A stretch of 64,000 nt of DNA from Streptomyces sp. cf386 (GCF_900103585.1 NZ_FNHV01000023.1:1-64000); one strand, 5' to 3'; shown: positions 28,301 through 37,213, numbered from the stretch's first letter. The notes: generated by a model not told the origin, from the sequence alone. Numbers and translations are program-made.

Positions 28301-30262
28301 TCCGTCAAGCGGCACTTCCGCGAGCTGGGCGTGGACACGCAGACCCAGGACTTCACAGTCGTCGGCATCGGCGACATGTCCGGTGACGTGTTCGGCAACG
28401 GCATGCTGCTCAGCGAGCACATCCGCCTGGTCGCCGCCTTCGATCACCGGCACATCTTCATCGACCCGGTCCCGGACGCGGCGACCTCGTACGCCGAGCG
28501 CCGCCGCCTGTTCGAGCTGCCGCGCTCCAGCTGGGAGGACTACAACACCGAGCTGCTGTCGGCCGGCGGCGGGATCTTCCCGCGCAGCGCCAAGGCCATC
28601 CCGGTCAACGCGCACATCCGCGAGGCCCTCGGTATCGAGGGCAAGGTCTCCAAGATGACGCCGGCCGAGCTGATGAAGGCCATCCTCATGGCGCCGGTGG
28701 ACCTGCTGTGGAACGGCGGCATCGGTACGTATGTGAAGGCATCGACCGAGTCCCAGACGGACGTCGGCGACAAGGCCAACGACGTCATCCGCGTCGACGG
28801 CGCCGACCTGCGCGTCAAGGTCGTCGGTGAGGGCGGCAACCTGGGCCTGACCCAGCTCGGCCGGATCGAGTTCGCCCGGCACGGCGGCAGGATCAACAGC
28901 GATGCCATCGACAACAGCGCGGGCGTGGACACCTCCGACCACGAGGTGAACATCAAGATCCTGCTCAACGGCCTGGTCGCCGAGGGCGACATGACCGTCA
29001 AGCAGCGCAACAAGCTGCTCGCCGAGATGACCGACGAGGTCGGCCGCCTGGTCCTGCGCAACAACTACGCACAGAACACGGCGATCGCCAACGCCCTCGC
29101 CCAGTCCAAGGACATGCTCCACGCCCAGCAGCGCTTCATGAAGCACCTGGTCAGGGAGGGTCACCTGAACCGGGCGCTGGAGTTCCTGCCCACCGACCGC
29201 CAGATCCGCGAACGCCTCGGCACCGGCCATGGCCTGACCGGCGCGGAGACGGCCGTCCTGCTGGCGTACACCAAGATCACCGTCGCCGACGAACTGCTGC
29301 ACACCTCGCTGCCGGACGACCCGTACCTGAGCACCCTGCTGCACGCGTACTTCCCGACCGCGCTGCGCGAGCAGTTCCCGGAGTACCTCGTCAGTCACCC
29401 GCTGCGCCGTGAGATCACCACGACCGTGCTGGTCAACGACACGGTCAACACGGGCGGTACGACGTATCTGCACCGGCTGCGCGAGGAGACCGGTGCCTCG
29501 CTGGAGGAGATCGTCCGGGCGCAGACCGTGGCGCGCGCGATCTTCCGCTCGGCGGTCGTGTGGGACGGCGTCGAGGCGCTCGACAACAAGGTCGACGCCG
29601 CCGTCCAGACCCGGATCCGGCTGCACTCGCGCCGCCTCGTCGAGCGCGGCACGCGCTGGCTGCTCAACAACAGGCCGCAGCCGCTGGAGCTCGCCGACAC
29701 CGTCGACTTCTTCGCCGACCGTGTCGAGCAGGTCTGGTCGCAGCTGCCGAAGCTGCTCAAGGGCGCGGACCTGGAGTGGTACCAGCGGATCTACGACGAG
29801 CTGACCGGCGTCGGCGTCCCGGCCGAACTGGCCACCCGGGTGGCCGGGTTCTCCTCGGCCTTCCCGACGCTGGACATCGTGTCCGTGGCCGACCGCCTGG
29901 GCAAGGACTCGATGGACGTCGCCGAGGTCTACTACGACCTCGCCGACCGCCTCAACATCACCCAGCTCATGGACCGCATCATCGAGCTGCCTCGCTCGGA
30001 CCGCTGGCAGTCGATGGCCCGCGCCTCCATCCGCGAGGACCTCTACGCCGCTCACGCGGCTCTGACCTCGGACATCCTGGCGGCCGGCAACGGCACCGCG
30101 ACGCCCGAGCAGCGGTTCTCGGCGTGGGAGCAGAAGAACACGGCGATTCTGGGGCGGGCGCGTACGACGCTGGAGGACATTCAGGGGTCGGAGGCCTTCG
30201 ATCTGGCCAACCTGTCGGTGGCCATGCGGACCATGCGGACGTTGCTGCGGCAGCATTCGTAA
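25328..30262 (+). CDS. NAD-specific glutamate dehydrogenase, large (GDH-180) class
   Basis: A 1644-residue enzyme converting glutamate to 2-oxoglutarate and ammonia with NAD; it is mainly catabolic. This very long class was first characterised in Streptomyces clavuligerus. Long N-terminal regulatory (ACT-like) domains cover roughly residues 1-700. The catalytic core includes the lysine region KAQMVKNTVIVPVGAKGGFV, GIGDMSGDVFGNGM in the nucleotide-binding part, and VVGEGGNLGLTQLGRIEFA, followed by a C-terminal helical domain. ATG at 25328 follows AGAGGACA. It is a monocistronic gene with its own terminator. The fold, length and motifs are all intact. Confidence 0.96.
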   Translation: MQTKLDEAKAELLERAARVAENSPVGGYLPTGTTDEGTAGTPDHDTVLAFLQRYYLHTAPEDLTDRDPVDIFGAAFSHHRLAENRPQGTANVRVHTPTVEENGWTCSHSVVEVVTDDMPFLVDSVTNELTRQGRGIHVVIHPQVFVRRDVTGKLIEVLTAPPTGELPHDTHTESWIHVEIDRETDRADLKQITADLLRVLSDVREAVEDWSKMRDLAMRMADELPQEPHSDLREQEFEEARELLRWLADDHFTFLGYREYELREDDSLAAVPGTGLGILRADPHHAEGDSHPVSPSFERLPADARAKAREHKLLILTKANSRATVHRPSYLDYVGVKKFDENGEVVGERRFLGLFSSAAYTESVRRVPVVRRKVDDVLKTAGFSPNSHDGRDLLQILETYPRDELFQTPVPELQRIATSVLYLQERRRLRLYLRQDEYGRYYSALVYLPRDRYTTGVRLRIIDILKEELDGISVDFTAWNTESILSRLHFVVRVPQGTELPQLSESDKERIEARLVEAARSWADGFADALNAELGEERAAELLRRYSGAFPEGYKADHGPRSAVSDLVHIEQLTEENNFSLSLYEPVGAAPEERRFKIYRKGPAVSLSAVLPVLNRLGVEVVDERPYELRCSDRSAAWIYDFGLRMPQSAGAGDYLGDDARERFSEAFAATWTGQAENDGFNSLVLSAGLTWRQATVLRAYAKYLRQAGSTFSQDYMEDTLRNNVHTTRLLVSLFEARMSPDRQRAGREIVDALLEEVDAALDQVASLDEDRILRSFLTVIKATLRTNFFQEAGGGKPHDYVSMKFDPQAIPDLPAPRPAYEIWVYSPRVEGVHLRFGKVARGGLRWSDRREDFRTEILGLVKAQMVKNTVIVPVGAKGGFVAKQLPDPSVDRDAWLAEGVASYKTFISALLDITDNMVAGEVVPPADVVRHDEDDTYLVVAADKGTATFSDIANGVAEQYNFWLGDAFASGGSAGYDHKGMGITARGAWESVKRHFRELGVDTQTQDFTVVGIGDMSGDVFGNGMLLSEHIRLVAAFDHRHIFIDPVPDAATSYAERRRLFELPRSSWEDYNTELLSAGGGIFPRSAKAIPVNAHIREALGIEGKVSKMTPAELMKAILMAPVDLLWNGGIGTYVKASTESQTDVGDKANDVIRVDGADLRVKVVGEGGNLGLTQLGRIEFARHGGRINSDAIDNSAGVDTSDHEVNIKILLNGLVAEGDMTVKQRNKLLAEMTDEVGRLVLRNNYAQNTAIANALAQSKDMLHAQQRFMKHLVREGHLNRALEFLPTDRQIRERLGTGHGLTGAETAVLLAYTKITVADELLHTSLPDDPYLSTLLHAYFPTALREQFPEYLVSHPLRREITTTVLVNDTVNTGGTTYLHRLREETGASLEEIVRAQTVARAIFRSAVVWDGVEALDNKVDAAVQTRIRLHSRRLVERGTRWLLNNRPQPLELADTVDFFADRVEQVWSQLPKLLKGADLEWYQRIYDELTGVGVPAELATRVAGFSSAFPTLDIVSVADRLGKDSMDVAEVYYDLADRLNITQLMDRIIELPRSDRWQSMARASIREDLYAAHAALTSDILAAGNGTATPEQRFSAWEQKNTAILGRARTTLEDIQGSEAFDLANLSVAMRTMRTLLRQHS

Positions 30263-30278
30263 GTCGTGTGCCGTCAGG

Positions 30279-30306
30279 CGCCCCGGGCTGTGACAGCTCG
30301 GGGCGC
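30279..30306 (+). terminator. Terminator after the glutamate dehydrogenase gene
   Basis: A continuous hairpin, GCGCCCCG-G-GCTG-TGA-CAGC-T-CGGGGCGC, 17 bases after the stop. It lies before the chosen start of the next gene, which argues against using the earlier GTG at 30309. Confidence 0.8.
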
Positions 30307-30344
30307 TCGTGCATTTCGGGCGAAACGGGAATTATCGTGCTCGC

Positions 30345-31859
30345 GTGAGCGTGATCCGGGCCGCGTTGCGGAGAACGACGGTCGTTCCGCAGGTCGCCGC
30401 CGGGCTCGTCGTCCTGCTGCTCGTCCTTGTGATCGTCCGGCTCCCATGGGCCGGTGACCTCGGAGTGCACGCGGCGACCGTGCAGCGGCTGCGGCACAGC
30501 CTTGTCGATCCCGGCAATCCGCTGGTCGACGCGGACACGCCGAGTCCGTACTACTCGCCGTGGATGCTGGTGCTCGGGTGTGTCGCGCGGGTGACGGGGT
30601 TCTCGGTCTTCGTCGTGCTGAGGGTCGGTGCGGTGGTGGGGCTGGGGCTGCTCGTCAGCGGGGTGTGGCGGTATGTGCGGACGCTGAGCGCGCATCGGGC
30701 CGCGCCCGCGCTCGTGGCGCTGTGTCTGGTGTTCCTGTGGGGGACTTCGCTGTTCACCTGGAGCGGGTTTCTGGGGCTGAACTCGCTGGCGTTGACGGTG
30801 TCGTATCCGAGTGTGTTCGCGTTGGGGCTGGCCTTTCACCTTTGGGCCTGGCTGGCGGGGGTGGTGCGGGCGGGAGCGCGGGCGAGGGAGGGGGCGTGGG
30901 GCGCGGGCGGGTGGGGGGCGTGGCTCGGGCTCGGGGTGCTGTGGGCGGGGGTTCTGCTGTGCCATCAGTTCTCCGGGGTTGTGGCTTCGTTGGGGGCGCT
31001 GGCTGTTGTGGTCGCCGCTCGGCCGGGGCGGGCGGTGTGGCTGCGGGTGGGGGGTGCGGTGGCGGTGGGGGCGGGGGTGCTGTGGGGGTGGCCGTACTAC
31101 GACTTCTTCGCGTTGTTCGGGGCGGCGGGTGATCTGGAGGCGGTGCATCGGGGGCTGTACCGGGATCTGGTGGGGCGGTACTGGCTGGTGCTGGTGGGGG
31201 TGGCGGCGCTGGTGTGGCGGGGGGTGCGGGAGCGGTGGGATCCGCTGGTGCTGTTCTTTGTGCTGGGGGTGGCGGTTGTGGGGGTGGGTGGGGTGAGTGG
31301 CCACTACTCGTGGGGGCGGGCGTTGCCTGCGGTGGTGATTCCGGCGCAGATCGCTGCCGCGTTGGCGGTGGTCGAGGTGGGGGAGAGGGTCTCCTGGCGG
31401 TGGCGTGGGGTCGGGGCCGGGGTGTTGGGCGGGGCGTTGGTCGTGGGGGTGTGGACGCAGGTCGGGACCTTGGGGTACGTCGTTCCGCGTGCGGTGTTGC
31501 CGGAGGTGGTTGCGGTGAAGTACCGGGCGCCGTGGGTGGGGTACCACTGGGTCACGCCGTGGGTGAAGTACGGGGATGTCGTGATGGCGCGGACGTTTCC
31601 GGCTCGGCAGATTCCGGCGTACGGGGCTTACACCGTGGCGCCTGGGTATCCCGACTTCTTCCTGCCGGATGAGGGGCGGCGGGAGGCGGCTGTGCGGCGG
31701 TACTTCGCGGTGGGGACGTCCGGGGGTGTGCGGCGGGGGATTGTGGAGGCGTATCGGGTGCGGTGGGTTGTGGATCGGGGGGTGGTGCGGAGGGATGCGG
31801 GGGTGCGGGTGGTGGCGTGGGGGCCGGGTGGGGAGGTTTTGTATGAGGTGGTGCGGTGA
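30345..31859 (+). CDS. Multi-membrane GT-C-type glycosyltransferase-like protein
   Basis: About 504 residues with roughly ten transmembrane helices and an extracytoplasmic C-terminal part of about 110 residues. The first outer loop carries DADTPSPYYSPWM, and a later loop has SGHYSWGRALPAVVIP. The same landmarks (SPYYSPY, SGHYTYGRILGL) and the same ending (WGPGGEVL against WSRGTGEVL) occur in the protein at 47718-49310, so the two are paralogues. The topology fits polyprenyl-phosphate-sugar-dependent GT-C enzymes, but I see no family-defining DE/DD motif. Codon use is strongly G-rich. GTG at 30345 is preferred but uncertain; there is no clear ribosome-binding site. Confidence 0.72.
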   Translation: MSVIRAALRRTTVVPQVAAGLVVLLLVLVIVRLPWAGDLGVHAATVQRLRHSLVDPGNPLVDADTPSPYYSPWMLVLGCVARVTGFSVFVVLRVGAVVGLGLLVSGVWRYVRTLSAHRAAPALVALCLVFLWGTSLFTWSGFLGLNSLALTVSYPSVFALGLAFHLWAWLAGVVRAGARAREGAWGAGGWGAWLGLGVLWAGVLLCHQFSGVVASLGALAVVVAARPGRAVWLRVGGAVAVGAGVLWGWPYYDFFALFGAAGDLEAVHRGLYRDLVGRYWLVLVGVAALVWRGVRERWDPLVLFFVLGVAVVGVGGVSGHYSWGRALPAVVIPAQIAAALAVVEVGERVSWRWRGVGAGVLGGALVVGVWTQVGTLGYVVPRAVLPEVVAVKYRAPWVGYHWVTPWVKYGDVVMARTFPARQIPAYGAYTVAPGYPDFFLPDEGRREAAVRRYFAVGTSGGVRRGIVEAYRVRWVVDRGVVRRDAGVRVVAWGPGGEVLYEVVR

Positions 31860-31892
31860 GGTTCGCGGTGTTGTGGTTGCCGCCGGTTGTTT

Positions 31893-32033
31893 CGCCCCCG
31901 CCGCCCCTACCCGTCCCATCCTCCAGGGGCTCTGCCCCTTCGACCCCGGGGCGCTTCTGGGGGCTGCCGCCCCCAGACCCCCGCTATCGGCCCCGAAAGG
32001 GCCTCGTCCTCACACGCCGGACGGGCTGAAAAG
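31893..32033 (+). repeat. Dispersed intergenic repeat, copy 2
   Basis: This repeats the modules of 17471-17614 in the same order and orientation: GCCGCCCCTACCCGTCCCAT, then GCCCCCAGACCCCCGCTATC, ending CGCCGGACGGGCTGAA. A further partial copy of the last module (CTCGAACGCCGGACGGGCTG) is at about 32080-32100. Together with the local repeat that follows, it fills the 369-base gap (31860-32228) between two convergent genes. Confidence 0.8.
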
Positions 32034-32036
32034 ACG

Positions 32037-32180
32037 CCCCCTGCGGGTGGGTGGGGGTTAGGGACGGCGGGAACTCGGCCTCGAACGCCGGACGGGCTGG
32101 AATGCCCGGGCCGGCGCCGAGAGGGCGCCCTCGCTCAACCAGGACGTCCCCTGCGGGTGGGTGGGGGTTGGGACGGAGTC
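32037..32180 (+). repeat. Local direct repeat of a CCCCTGCGGGTGGGTGGGGG module
   Basis: CCCCTGCGGGTGGGTGGGGG followed by TT occurs twice, at about 32038-32060 and 32148-32170. Each copy is followed by GGGACGG. It is adjacent to the dispersed repeat and seems to be an extension of the same family. It is non-coding and G-rich enough to form unusual structure on one strand. Confidence 0.65.
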
Positions 32181-32228
32181 CCTCTCGGCTGGGGGTTAGT
32201 GATGGCGGGAGCTCCCTGCGTGTCCTGG

Positions 32229-33914
32229 CTAGCGCAGTGCGCTCCGTACCAGGCGGGCCGCTCTCCGTACCCTCGGTCCTGCCAGACGTCGTACCGCCGG
32301 GCGTACCAACCTCGCCGTCACGCCCACCGGCTTCCACCGCATCTGGAGGCGGCCGGGGCCTCGGCCCTCGGGTTCGATGGTTACGTGGTGGGGGGCCGTG
32401 GCGGTGTGGTAGTTGATGCGGGTTGTGAGGGTGGGGAAGGTCAGGGGAGCCAGGAGTACGGCCGTGTGGCGGAGGCCCTGGTGCTCGATGCGGAGGAGGG
32501 GGTGGCGGACGCCCGCGAAGCCGTGGTGGGGGACGGGGGCCGTGGACAGGTCCAGGTGGACCTGGCCTTCGAAGACGCCGGGGCCGATGGGGGTCAGGCG
32601 GAAGGGGGTGGTGAGGCGGCGTCGGCCGGGGGTGAGGAGGAGGCTTGCGCGTTGGGGGCCCACCGGGAGGCGCAGGCCGGGGTCGTAGGTCCGGATCGTC
32701 AGGTCGATCGAGGCGCCGGGTCCGCGGGTGAGTTCCGTGATCTCGTGGCGGAACTGGGCGCTTCGGAACGGGCGGGTGTCCAACTCCAGGTCGGCCACGT
32801 CCAGTTCGCGGCGGGACCAGGCCGATGTAGGGAGGGTGGCTCCCCAGTACGTGTTGCCTTCCGCGTCCTGGCTCACTTGTCGGGGTGCCACTGCGTGGCC
32901 CAATCCCCTTGCCGCCAAGCGGGCTTCGGGGAAGCGGCGTTCGCGGATCAGTTGCAGGACCACCCGTTCCGTGCGCGGCAGTCGGGCGTAGGTCGAGGGG
33001 GAGAGGGTTTCCAGGTAGGGGGTCATGATGTCCGCGAAAGAGCTCAGCCATTGTTCGTCGCGGTACGGGAGGTCTCCGGCGTACATCCGGAAGTCGTGCT
33101 TGAGGAACTTGTAGTCCTTGTCCTCGCGCAGCGCCCCGTGCCCGCTCTCGGCGAGGAAGCCGTCGATGAGGCGCTGGACCCGGACCCGGTCGCGGACGTT
33201 GTCGAGTCTGTCGCGCTGGTTGGAGATCGATGCCGCGTCCGTGGTCGCGAAAGGTGCGATGTGCCAGCGGTACACCGGGTCCGGGATGATCGTGAACTCC
33301 TTGGCCAGGCAGTACGCCTGTGCCGTGAACAGCTGGTCCTCGTAGTGGATGCCCTCGGGGAAGCGCAGGTCGTGGCGGTCCAGGAACGCGCGGGCGTACA
33401 TCTTGCTCGTCGACAGGTGCTCGAAGAGCAGCCGGGGTTCCGATTCGATGCCCACCACCGTGCGGGCCTCCGCGACCAGGTGCGGCATCCATTTCGTACG
33501 ACGGCCGCTGTCCTCCCGGACCCGCACCACCGCGCCCATCGCGAAGTCGATCTCCCGGTCGCGGTGGGCCGCCAGGAGCAGCTCCACCGCGTTGTCGGTG
33601 AGTTCGTCGTCGCTGTCCAGGAACATCACGTACGGGGCTCGGGCGATCTCCAGGGCGCGGTTGCGCGGGGCGCTGCAGCCGCCGCTGTTCCGCGGCAGGC
33701 GGAGGTGGCGGACACGGGGGTCCTCGGATGCCAGTTTCCTTGCCACGTCCGGGGTTTCGTCCGTCGAGTGGTCGTCGCTGATCACGATCTCGATGTTGGC
33801 GTGGGTCTGGCGGCGTACCGATTCCACTGCCCGGGGGAGGCGTTCCGCGTCGTTGTAGACGATGACCGTGACCGTGACGTCCGGGGCGACCAGGGTCGCG
33901 ACTTCGGGGTTCAT
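32229..33914 (-). CDS. GT2-family glycosyltransferase with C-terminal beta-rich domain
   Basis: A 561-residue protein. Residues about 10-240 are a GT-A glycosyltransferase 2 fold: VTVIVYNDAERLPRAVESVR, EIVISDDHSTDETPDV, and the metal/nucleotide-binding MFLDSDDEL, with YEDQLFTAQA further on. The rest includes a helical segment and a beta-rich domain resembling those of wall-teichoic-acid glycosyltransferases of the TarS type. It is a paralogue of the protein at 41970-43646. The ATG overlaps the stop of the TagF-like gene as ATGA, so the two are co-translated. It probably adds a sugar to a wall polymer; the exact donor is unknown. Confidence 0.87.
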   Translation of the reverse strand: MNPEVATLVAPDVTVTVIVYNDAERLPRAVESVRRQTHANIEIVISDDHSTDETPDVARKLASEDPRVRHLRLPRNSGGCSAPRNRALEIARAPYVMFLDSDDELTDNAVELLLAAHRDREIDFAMGAVVRVREDSGRRTKWMPHLVAEARTVVGIESEPRLLFEHLSTSKMYARAFLDRHDLRFPEGIHYEDQLFTAQAYCLAKEFTIIPDPVYRWHIAPFATTDAASISNQRDRLDNVRDRVRVQRLIDGFLAESGHGALREDKDYKFLKHDFRMYAGDLPYRDEQWLSSFADIMTPYLETLSPSTYARLPRTERVVLQLIRERRFPEARLAARGLGHAVAPRQVSQDAEGNTYWGATLPTSAWSRRELDVADLELDTRPFRSAQFRHEITELTRGPGASIDLTIRTYDPGLRLPVGPQRASLLLTPGRRRLTTPFRLTPIGPGVFEGQVHLDLSTAPVPHHGFAGVRHPLLRIEHQGLRHTAVLLAPLTFPTLTTRINYHTATAPHHVTIEPEGRGPGRLQMRWKPVGVTARLVRPAVRRLAGPRVRRAARLVRSALR

Positions 33915-36187
33915 GCCGTCTCCCTTGGGCTCGGTGCCGGTGTGCGTTCCTCCAGCGGGGTCACCGGCGGCAGCGCTTCCTCGCTCTCGCCCAGGAACAC
34001 GCGGCGTACGACCCGTTCGGCGGCGCGTCCGTCGTCGTACTCGCAGAAGCGGCGGCGGAAGGCAGCCCGCGCCTTCGTCGCGCCCTCGTCGTGCCAGGCC
34101 TCGGTGGTGAGGATCTCGGTCAGTTCCCGCTGGGTGCGGGCGACCTGGCCAGGGGGCTCGGCCATCAGGTCGAAGTAGACGCCGCGGGTGGAGCGGTACG
34201 TCTCCCAGTCGTCGGCGTGGATGACGATCGGGCGGTCGAGGTTGGCGTAGTCGAACATGATGGACGAGTAGTCCGTGACCAGGGCGTCGGCGGCCAGGGC
34301 CAGGTCCTCGACCGGGTCGTAGGCGGACACGTCGATGATTCGGCCCGCGCGGCGCAGGGCGGTCAGGGGGCCGCTCAGGGGGGATGCCGTGCCGTCGTAG
34401 AAGTAGTGGCCGCGGACCAGGAGGACCGTGTCCTCGCCGAGCCGGTCGGCGAGGCCGGCGAGGTCGAGGCGGGGGGTCCAGCCGGCCTCGTAGTCGCGGT
34501 GGGTGGGGGCGTAGAGGATGGTGCGGTGGGTCGGGGGGATGCCCAGGCGGTCGCGGACGGCGCGGATGTCGGCGGCGGTGGCCGTGTAGTAGACGTCGTT
34601 GCGGGGGTAGCCGTAGTCGAGGGAGACGAAGCGGGCGGGGTACGCGCGCTCCCACATGCGGGTGGAGTGGCTGTTCGCGGAGACGCTGTAGTCCCACTTG
34701 TCGATACGGGCCAGCAGGGCCTGGAAGTCGAGGCCCTTGGCCGCCGCCGGGAACTCCATCTGGTCCACGCCCATGCGCTTGAGCGGGGTGCCGTGGTGGG
34801 TCTGGAGGTGGATCGCGTCCGGGCGTTTCACGATCGCGTTGGGGTAGTTGACGTTGTTGACCAGGTACTTCGCCGTGGCCAGCACCTCGCGGTAGCGGCG
34901 GGTGCCGGGGAGCACGTGGTCGGTGTGGGGTGGGAGGAGGGGCGCGTTCTCGGGGGTCACCACCCACACCGGGTGGATCTGCGGGGCGAGTTCGGTGAGC
35001 TTGGCCGCGATGGCTGCCGGGTTGCAGGCGACCCCGCGGTTCCAGTACGCCGCGAAGACGGCCAGGTTGGGGTCGACCGGGCGGGACAGGGCCGTGCGGT
35101 AGTGGTGGTCGCCGAGGGCGGCTTCGATCTGGCGTCTGCGGGTTCGTACGGCCGACTTCGCGGCGCGGCGCGCGCGGTTGGCGGCCTGGAAGGCGCGGTA
35201 CCTGGTGTAGGCGTTCTCTTCGAGCAGGGCCCGGCGGATGCCCTCGGGGCCGGCGGGGCGGCGGTGCCCGGCCGGGCGATGGCGGACGGCAGCTGCGGCG
35301 GCTCGGCGGAAGAACTCCCTGGCCACGGGGTCCGGCATGGGTGTGCGGGCGAAGGTGCGCAGGCAGTCGTGGACCATCACGTCGTACAGGACGGAGTGGG
35401 TTGCGCAGACGCGTGCGGGGCGGAGTGCGGAGTTCGCTGTGGGGAGGGGCGCGGCTGTGGGGAGGGGCGCGACGGTGCGGTTCTCGGTGAGGGTGAGGAG
35501 CGTTTCGTAGCGGTCGACGAGGGCGTAGTGGTCCTCGGGGGTGACCGGGGGGAGGCTCTCGGGGCGCACCTCGTGGTGTTCGTACGCCACTTGGTTCAGG
35601 GCGGCGACGCGGTCGGCGAGGAGGAGGGCGGCGTAGGCCGCGAACGGCTCGTCGGGGGTGGTGAGTCGGCGTTCGTGCGCCTGCCAGAAGGGGGTGCGCA
35701 GCGCGCGGTTGCCCAGGAGCGGGGTGACGCGGAGCGCGCTACGGGCGATGTCGTCCAGGGGGTGGGCGGCGCGGCCCGCGCGGGCCAGGCGGGGGCCGTC
35801 CTCGGCGGGGAGGCCGGTGGTGTCCCAAGTGGAGCGGACGTGGTCGAAGAGGAGGACATCAACCTCGTCCGGCAGTTCCGCGGCACGCTCGGCGACCATA
35901 CGCGGGGCGCCGGCGGGCAGACCGTCCTTGCTGTGCACGAAGTGCAGCCAGCGGCCGGAGGCCCGGGCCGCCCCCGCCGACCGGGCCGCGGCGTCGTCCG
36001 TGCCGTCGGGCAGGGGCAGCACCAGCATCTCGGGGGCGTACGCCCGGGCCGTCTCCTGCGCCCAGGCGCCGACCGCGGCCACGATCACCTCGACGTCGGG
36101 GTGGGGGTGCGCGGCCAGGGAGGCGAGGAGTCCGGTCAGACGGTCCTGGGTGTTGGGCCCGTGGACGATGACGGTGAGTTCGGGCAT
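33911..36187 (-). CDS. TagF-like polyol-phosphate polymerase with degenerate N-terminal GT2 domain
   Basis: A 758-residue protein. The C-terminal part (about 390-740) is a CDP-glycerol glycerophosphotransferase domain: THHGTPLKRMG with the conserved His465, YGYPRNDVYY, LYAPTHRDY, LVRGHYFYD, and VTDYSSIMFDYANLDRPIV. Such enzymes join glycerol- or ribitol-phosphate units into wall teichoic acid. The first 300 residues look like a GT2 fold that has lost its acidic motifs (VIVAAVGAW, LHFVHSKDG), so that domain is probably inactive. ATG at 36187 follows AGGAG at good spacing. It lies downstream of the exporter genes and overlaps the GT2 gene. Confidence 0.9.
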   Translation of the reverse strand: MPELTVIVHGPNTQDRLTGLLASLAAHPHPDVEVIVAAVGAWAQETARAYAPEMLVLPLPDGTDDAAARSAGAARASGRWLHFVHSKDGLPAGAPRMVAERAAELPDEVDVLLFDHVRSTWDTTGLPAEDGPRLARAGRAAHPLDDIARSALRVTPLLGNRALRTPFWQAHERRLTTPDEPFAAYAALLLADRVAALNQVAYEHHEVRPESLPPVTPEDHYALVDRYETLLTLTENRTVAPLPTAAPLPTANSALRPARVCATHSVLYDVMVHDCLRTFARTPMPDPVAREFFRRAAAAAVRHRPAGHRRPAGPEGIRRALLEENAYTRYRAFQAANRARRAAKSAVRTRRRQIEAALGDHHYRTALSRPVDPNLAVFAAYWNRGVACNPAAIAAKLTELAPQIHPVWVVTPENAPLLPPHTDHVLPGTRRYREVLATAKYLVNNVNYPNAIVKRPDAIHLQTHHGTPLKRMGVDQMEFPAAAKGLDFQALLARIDKWDYSVSANSHSTRMWERAYPARFVSLDYGYPRNDVYYTATAADIRAVRDRLGIPPTHRTILYAPTHRDYEAGWTPRLDLAGLADRLGEDTVLLVRGHYFYDGTASPLSGPLTALRRAGRIIDVSAYDPVEDLALAADALVTDYSSIMFDYANLDRPIVIHADDWETYRSTRGVYFDLMAEPPGQVARTQRELTEILTTEAWHDEGATKARAAFRRRFCEYDDGRAAERVVRRVFLGESEEALPPVTPLEERTPAPSPRETA

Positions 36188-36289
36188 CGCGAGGACTCCT
36201 TCGCCTTCGTCATCTTCGTCATCGCTACGGGGCACCCTGCTCGGACATAGTGTCACTAATGGGATGAAAGGGTGACCCGGTAGTGCGCC

Positions 36290-37213
36290 TCACGAGGGAA
36301 CAGCGGCGGGGGCGGGGGTGGGGGTAGAGGCGGGGGCGGGCTTCGCCTTGGGCTTCGGGTTCGGCTTGGCCGCCTTGTCTCCCGTGAACGCCTCGTACTC
36401 CTTCAGCACCGCGTCCGTCGGCCCGTCCATGCGCAGCTCGCCGCGCTCCAGCCACAGCACGCGGTCGCAGGTGTCGCGGATCGACTTGTTGTTGTGGCTG
36501 ACCAGGAACACCGTGCCCGCGTGCTTGCGCAGCTCGCGGATCCGGGCCTCGGAACGCTTCTGGAAGGAACGGTCACCCGTCGCCAGCGCCTCGTCGATCA
36601 GCAGGACGTCGTGGTCCTTGGCCGCGGCGATGGAGAAGCGCAGGCGGGCCGCCATGCCGGAGGAGTACGTGCGCATGGGGAGGGTGATGAAGTCGCCCTT
36701 CTCGTTGATGCCGGAGAAGTCGACGATCTCCTGGTAGCGGTCCTTGACCTGCTCGCGGGACATGCCCATCGCGAGGCCGCCGAGGAAGACGTTGCGCTCG
36801 CCGGTGAGGTCGTTCATCAGGGCCGCGTTGACGCCGAGGAGGGAGGGCTGGCCGTCGGTGTAGATGCGGCCGTTCTCCACCGGGAGCAGGCCCGCGACCG
36901 CTTTGAGCAGGGTCGACTTACCGGAGCCGTTGGTGCCGATGAGGCCGATCGCCTCGCCCCGGTACGCCACGAAGGAGACCTTCTTGACGGCGTGCACCTT
37001 GCGTACGCCCGCCGCCTTCTCGGTCTGCTTGCGGCGCAGGATGCGGTTGAGGGCGGCGGTGGCCGAGCCGCGGCCGGCGCCGGTGCCGTTGACGCGGTAG
37101 ACGATGTCGACGGCGTCGGCGATGACAGTGGGGATCTTGTTGGCGGGGGTCTCGTCGGTGAGGGTCTCGCCGGTGGGGATGCGGTCGTCTGCGGTCTTTG
37201 CGTTGTCAGCCAC
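36290..37213 (-). CDS. TagH/Wzt-type polysaccharide ABC exporter, ATP-binding subunit
   Basis: A 307-residue ABC ATPase. An N-terminal extension of 30 residues precedes the core: Walker A GTNGSGKST (residues 93-101), signature YSSGMAARLRFSIA, Walker B VLLIDEALATGD and the H-loop in FLVSHNN. The insertion and RILRRKQ segment are typical of the teichoic-acid/O-antigen exporter branch. A basic Pro/Ala/Lys tail (about 25 residues) ends the protein; it is not the substrate-binding domain of long Wzt proteins. The start overlaps the permease 3' end by eight bases. It energises export of a lipid-linked wall polymer. Confidence 0.93.
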   Translation of the reverse strand: MADNAKTADDRIPTGETLTDETPANKIPTVIADAVDIVYRVNGTGAGRGSATAALNRILRRKQTEKAAGVRKVHAVKKVSFVAYRGEAIGLIGTNGSGKSTLLKAVAGLLPVENGRIYTDGQPSLLGVNAALMNDLTGERNVFLGGLAMGMSREQVKDRYQEIVDFSGINEKGDFITLPMRTYSSGMAARLRFSIAAAKDHDVLLIDEALATGDRSFQKRSEARIRELRKHAGTVFLVSHNNKSIRDTCDRVLWLERGELRMDGPTDAVLKEYEAFTGDKAAKPNPKPKAKPAPASTPTPAPAAVPS

